DNA of 8,286 bases from the NCBI GenBank assembly GCA_018262385.1, contig JAGSPQ010000206.1, positions 1 through 8,286 of the forward strand. Direction: 5' to 3'. The translations under genes were made by a program, and so were the position numbers. Position 1 is the stretch's first letter. Every line of letters begins with the position of its first letter. The stretch comes from Myxococcaceae bacterium. Its GTDB lineage: Bacteria; Myxococcota; Myxococcia; Myxococcales; Myxococcaceae. Below, piece by piece: positions 5,487-8,286 of the stretch. Below the pieces are notes generated by a model. It ran no database searches, was not told the DNA's origin, and saw nothing but the letters and a program-made list of their open reading frames with translations.

Positions 5487-7123
5487 TGCGTGAGGTCGAT
5501 TCGAACCACCGCCGCCTTGCCAGAGGCAACCCTTATTTCGCGCGACTGGGTCTTGAAGCCCGGCCGCTCGACCCGGACCAGGTACTTCCCGGTGGGCAGC
5601 TCGAGCAGCAGCGGGGTGCGGCCCTTCGACACCCCGTCGATCAACACCTGCGCCCAGTACGGCTCGCCTTTGTAGGCGGTGAGCACGTTGAGCTTCCCCT
5701 TCTTCGGAGCGCTCTTCACCCACGCGCGCCGCCCGGCATCGACGGTGGCGATCGCCAGCTCCTCTTCCTCGACCCCGGCGTCCACCTCCGGCTCGACCGG
5801 CTCGTCCGGCTCTCCGGCGTCTTCGATCGCCACCAGGGCGACCGCCTCGCCGGCGTCGGGAACCGGCGCCTCGGCCACCCCCGCATCGGCCACCGCCGGC
5901 AGCCCGGTCTGAATCGGCATCGGGGTCACCGCCGGATCCCACGGCCGCAGCACCGCGAGGGCGGCGATCGCCACCACCGCGAGGGCGAGGGCGAGGTACG
6001 GCCCGCGGCTCGGCTTCACCGAGGCTGAGAAGTCTTCCGCCTCTTCCGGCGGGGGCGCGACCGGCTCGGCGGGCTTCGCCACCGCCGCGGTGCCCGCTTC
6101 CTGGTAGGCCTGCTCGAGCGCGGCGACCAGCAGGGCTCCGGAAGAGAACCGCTCGTCGGCGCGCTTGGCGAGCGCCCGCTTCATCACCGCGGCGATCGGC
6201 CTGGCGATCCACGGCGCGCGATCGATCAGATCCGGCGGAGGCGAGTGCGCCTGCATCTGGATCAGCCGCAGCTCGGAGTCCGCCTCGAACGGGAGCGTCC
6301 CGGTGAGGCACTCGAAGATCACCACCGCCAGCGCGTAGAGATCGACCCGGTGGTCGACGTCCTTGCTGCCCAGCGCCTGCTCGGGCGCCATGTAGTGGGG
6401 GGTGCCCATCACCACCCCGGTGCGGGTGAGCGCCTCGTGGCCGCGCAGCGAGCGCAAGATTCCGAAGTCGAGGATCGTCGCGTGCCCGCCCGGCCCGACG
6501 AAGATGTTCCCCGCCTTCACGTCGCGGTGGATGAAGCCCAGGCCGTGGATGTAGTCGAGCCCCGCCGCCAGCTGCCGCAGCAGCTTCAGCGTCTCGTCGG
6601 CGGTCAGCCCCCCCTTCTGGCGCAGCAGCCCGGCGAGGGTGTCGCCGTCGAGCTTCTTCATCACGATGAAGGGCCGCTCGTCGGTGCGGCCGACGTCGTA
6701 GATCGGCACGATGTTCGGGTGGTCGAGCTTGGCGGTCAGCCGGGCCTCGCGCTCGAACCGCTCGACCACCTCGGCGTCGCCGACCAGGTTCTTCGCCAGC
6801 AGCTTCACCGCCACCTTGCGATCGAGCTCGAGGTCGGTGGCGAGGTAGACCGAGCCCATCCCTCCCTCGCCGATCTTCTGCTCGAGGCGGTAGCGGCCCG
6901 ACAGCACGTCGTTGATCCGCACCCCCGCCACCGTCTTCTCGTTGCCGTCGTCGAGCACCTTTGGCTCGCGGATCCGGTTGCTCAGCGCGGTGCCCGGGCC
7001 CGAGGAATGAGGCAAGGAATCGCGGGCCGGTTGCGCGGCGCGAGCAGATTCTGCCGGGGGCTGGACACTGGGAGCCGAACCGGGGGGACTGTCCGGCGGG
7101 CTTCCCGAAGAGCTGTTGCTCAA
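5483..7123 (-). CDS. Membrane Ser/Thr protein kinase (PknB/Hanks type) with external PEGA domain
   Basis: 546 residues. A Pro/Ser-rich N-terminal tail (1-60) leads to a complete kinase domain at about 78-340: glycine loop IGEGGMG (84-90), VAVK Lys107, helix-C Glu126, HRDVKAGN (199-206, Asp201 catalytic, RD type), DFG (219-221), activation loop LTRTGVVMGTPHYMAPEQ with Thr233/Thr235 as phosphorylation candidates, and the later DLYALAVVIFE. One transmembrane helix follows at about 375-393 (PYLALALAVVAIAALAVL). The outer part is an acidic linker with five DAG tripeptides (413-464) and a PEGA domain (about 477-546: AQVLIDGVSKGRTPLLLELP, then GKYLVRVERPGF). It should phosphorylate cytoplasmic Ser/Thr targets in response to an envelope state. 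The start is TTG at 7123, with an in-frame TAA 15 nt upstream and no obvious ribosome site. The next likely start would be GTG at Val55, which would still keep the whole kinase domain. First gene of a three-gene operon. Confidence 0.93.
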   Translation of the reverse strand: MSNSSSGSPPDSPPGSAPSVQPPAESARAAQPARDSLPHSSGPGTALSNRIREPKVLDDGNEKTVAGVRINDVLSGRYRLEQKIGEGGMGSVYLATDLELDRKVAVKLLAKNLVGDAEVVERFEREARLTAKLDHPNIVPIYDVGRTDERPFIVMKKLDGDTLAGLLRQKGGLTADETLKLLRQLAAGLDYIHGLGFIHRDVKAGNIFVGPGGHATILDFGILRSLRGHEALTRTGVVMGTPHYMAPEQALGSKDVDHRVDLYALAVVIFECLTGTLPFEADSELRLIQMQAHSPPPDLIDRAPWIARPIAAVMKRALAKRADERFSSGALLVAALEQAYQEAGTAAVAKPAEPVAPPPEEAEDFSASVKPSRGPYLALALAVVAIAALAVLRPWDPAVTPMPIQTGLPAVADAGVAEAPVPDAGEAVALVAIEDAGEPDEPVEPEVDAGVEEEELAIATVDAGRRAWVKSAPKKGKLNVLTAYKGEPYWAQVLIDGVSKGRTPLLLELPTGKYLVRVERPGFKTQSREIRVASGKAAVVRIDLTQ

Positions 7124-7168
7124 GACAGTCGAACTTTAACAGGCGCTTGGGCTTAACTTGAGTTTCCG
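7124..7168. promoter_or_regulatory. 45-bp divergent promoter region between two kinase genes
   Basis: This is the only gap between the TTG start of the PEGA kinase (minus) and the GTG start of the second kinase (plus), so promoters and translation signals of both must fit here or inside the genes. It is the most AT-rich stretch nearby and contains two direct copies of TTAAC (7136-7140 and 7153-7157), starts 17 bp apart. TTAACA at 7136-7141 resembles a -35 box, but no convincing -10 was found at the right distance in either direction. Neither gene has a strong Shine-Dalgarno. Confidence 0.4.
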
Positions 7169-8113
7169 GTGAGCACCCCACCCCCAGACTCCACCCGCAC
7201 GGTCGAGGTGCCTTCCCGGCGCTTTGGCAAGTACCAGATCCGATCTCGGGTCGGGGTGGGCGGAATGGCCGAGGTCTTCCTCGCCGAGGCGACCGACGAG
7301 AAAGGCGAGCAGATCAACGTCGCGCTGAAGCTGATGCGCAAGGGGATGAGCGAGGCCAACTTCCACGACGAGGCCGACCTGATGGGGCTGCTGGCCCACC
7401 CCAACCTCGTCCAGATGCTCGAGGTGGGCGAGGCGTTCTCCCGGCCGTACCTCGCGCTCGAGTTCCTGATCGGCGGCGATCTGCGCTCGGTGATGGACTC
7501 CCACCGCCAGCAGATGAAGGGCTTCCCAACCGCGATGGGAGTGCACGTCACCCTCGAGGTGCTCCGCGCGCTGGCCTACTTCCACCAGGCGAAGACCCGC
7601 AGCGGCGCCCCGCTCAACCTGATCCACTCGGACGTCAACCCGGCGAACGTCTTCTTCTCCGGCAACGGCGAGGTGAAGCTGGGGGACTTCGGGGTGGCGA
7701 CCTCGAGCCGGGCGAACATCGGCCCCGGCGACGGCATCGCGGCGGGAAAGCTCTCCTACCTGTCGCCCGAGCAGACCCGGGGCGAGAAGCTCACCCCCGC
7801 TTCCGACCTCTGGTCGGTGGGAGTGATGCTCCACGAGCTGGCGGTCGGCTACCACCCGTTCCTCAAGGAAGGCGCGGACGAGGCGAAGGTGATGGCGGCG
7901 ATCCGCAACGCCCGGGTGGTGATCCCCGACTACGTCGACAAGCCGCTGGCGGCGGTGCTGCAGCGGGCGCTCACCCCCGACCTGAAGCTGCGCTACCGCA
8001 CCGCCGGAGAGTTCGCCGGCCCGCTGTTCGCCTACGCGCTCGACCAGAACCTCGGCCAGACCACCCGGGCGGTGCAGGAGTGGCTGGAGAGCGTGCTCGG
8101 GCTGCTGGCCTGA
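7169..8113 (+). CDS. Soluble Ser/Thr protein kinase-like protein with atypical catalytic loop
   Basis: 314 residues from a GTG start. It is essentially a bare kinase domain: glycine loop VGVGGMAEV (28-36), VALK Lys54, helix-C Glu68, catalytic loop HSDVNPANVFF (153-163), DFG (173-175), GKLSYLSPEQ in place of GT..YMAPE (193-202), DLWSVGVMLHELAVGYHPF, and the closing helix with RYRTAGEF. No transmembrane segment or extra domain follows, so it should be cytoplasmic. HRD is replaced by HSD, and the catalytic-loop Lys by Asn157. Asp155, Asn160, Asp173, Lys54 and Glu68 are kept, so activity is possible but may not depend on activation-loop phosphorylation. Asn, Ser or Thr at the Lys position is common in myxobacterial kinases; Ser in place of Arg is less so. 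It is divergent from the PEGA kinase over 45 bp, which suggests co-regulation. The start lacks a strong ribosome site but fits the short tail before the kinase fold. Confidence 0.92.
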   Translation: MSTPPPDSTRTVEVPSRRFGKYQIRSRVGVGGMAEVFLAEATDEKGEQINVALKLMRKGMSEANFHDEADLMGLLAHPNLVQMLEVGEAFSRPYLALEFLIGGDLRSVMDSHRQQMKGFPTAMGVHVTLEVLRALAYFHQAKTRSGAPLNLIHSDVNPANVFFSGNGEVKLGDFGVATSSRANIGPGDGIAAGKLSYLSPEQTRGEKLTPASDLWSVGVMLHELAVGYHPFLKEGADEAKVMAAIRNARVVIPDYVDKPLAAVLQRALTPDLKLRYRTAGEFAGPLFAYALDQNLGQTTRAVQEWLESVLGLLA

Positions 8114-8116
8114 CGC

Positions 8117-8286
8117 CTACCCGTAGACCAGGCCCAGCGCGCCGCCGAGCGCGGCGAGGATCTCCGCGTCGAGGAACGGCTTGCTGATGAAGCCGAACGC
8201 TCCGGCCGCCAGCGCGTCGGCGACGTTCGCTTCCCGCGAGCTGCCGCTGACGATGATCACCGCGATCGCCGCGCCCCAGCTCGCCC
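8117..8286 (-). CDS. Response regulator receiver domain, C-terminal end (cut by window edge)
   Basis: The minus strand from the window end gives 55 residues and a TAG at 8119-8117. AIAVIIVSGSS is the fourth strand of a CheY-like receiver, with the conserved Ser/Thr at its end. NVADALAAGAFGFISKPF supplies the next helix and the fifth strand with the conserved Lys-Pro (ISKPF). DAEILAALGGALGLVYG is the last helix. The phosphoacceptor Asp and any upstream domain lie outside the window. The protein ends right after the receiver, so it is either a single-domain regulator or one with an N-terminal partner domain. It converges on the second kinase with only 3 bp between stops. Confidence 0.82.
   Translation of the reverse strand, partial: ASWGAAIAVIIVSGSSREANVADALAAGAFGFISKPFLDAEILAALGGALGLVYG

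Noticed and set aside
5487..7181. Long minus-strand open frame continuous with the TPR-PEGA gene
   Set aside because: It is an alternate frame of the kinase gene. Its product is Arg/Ala/Gly-rich noise, while the kinase frame carries every catalytic motif.
2470..8269. Four copies of the palindrome GCGATCGC (2470, 5748, 5964, 8262), reminiscent of HIP1
   Set aside because: All four encode Ala-Ile-Ala in real genes, so codon preference in alanine-rich proteins explains them.

Overview
The window is very GC-rich and tightly packed. It has several Ser/Thr protein kinase and PEGA-domain genes, an ECF sigma/anti-sigma locus and many secreted proteins. This points to a myxobacterium or a close deltaproteobacterial relative; that placement is inferred from gene content and style, not from a marker gene. 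No RNA gene, insertion sequence, CRISPR array or origin was seen.

Layout. Positions 1-346 (minus) hold the N-terminal part of an EXPERA/TMEM97-like membrane protein, cut by the window edge. An 87-bp divergent intergenic region with a perfect 6-5-6 palindrome separates it from a rightward gene run. That run begins with a secreted protein joining a C39-like cysteine peptidase domain to an HExxH zinc peptidase domain (434-1831). It continues with an ECF sigma factor (1898-2386), a transmembrane anti-sigma factor (2383-2865), an exported basic protein made of seven 18-residue repeats (DUF3106-like, 2862-3323), a 56-residue secreted acidic protein (3320-3490) and a GNAT acetyltransferase (3507-3956). 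From sigma to the small protein, every junction is a 4-nt stop/start overlap.

The next block runs leftward. A Ser/Thr kinase with one transmembrane helix and an external PEGA domain (7123-5483) overlaps by 4 nt a TPR-PEGA protein with a probable outer-membrane beta-rich C-terminus (5486-4509). That gene directly abuts a small secreted protein (4508-3957). Only 45 bp separate this operon from a divergent, kinase-only protein with an unusual HSD catalytic loop (7169-8113). The 3' end of a response-regulator receiver domain (8286-8117, minus) converges on that kinase with a 3-bp gap.

The most interesting unit is the sigma module at 1898-3490. The anti-sigma factor's predicted external tail and the small secreted protein share a Leu-rich acidic motif (V-x-Q-N-L-x-x-L-E). 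The gene between them encodes an exported, strongly basic repeat protein. I infer a charge-complementary periplasmic sensing device in which the small acidic protein and the anti-sigma tail compete for the basic repeat protein. This is a hypothesis from sequence alone. The second theme is an envelope-signalling operon in which PEGA domains occur on both the kinase and an outer-membrane candidate.
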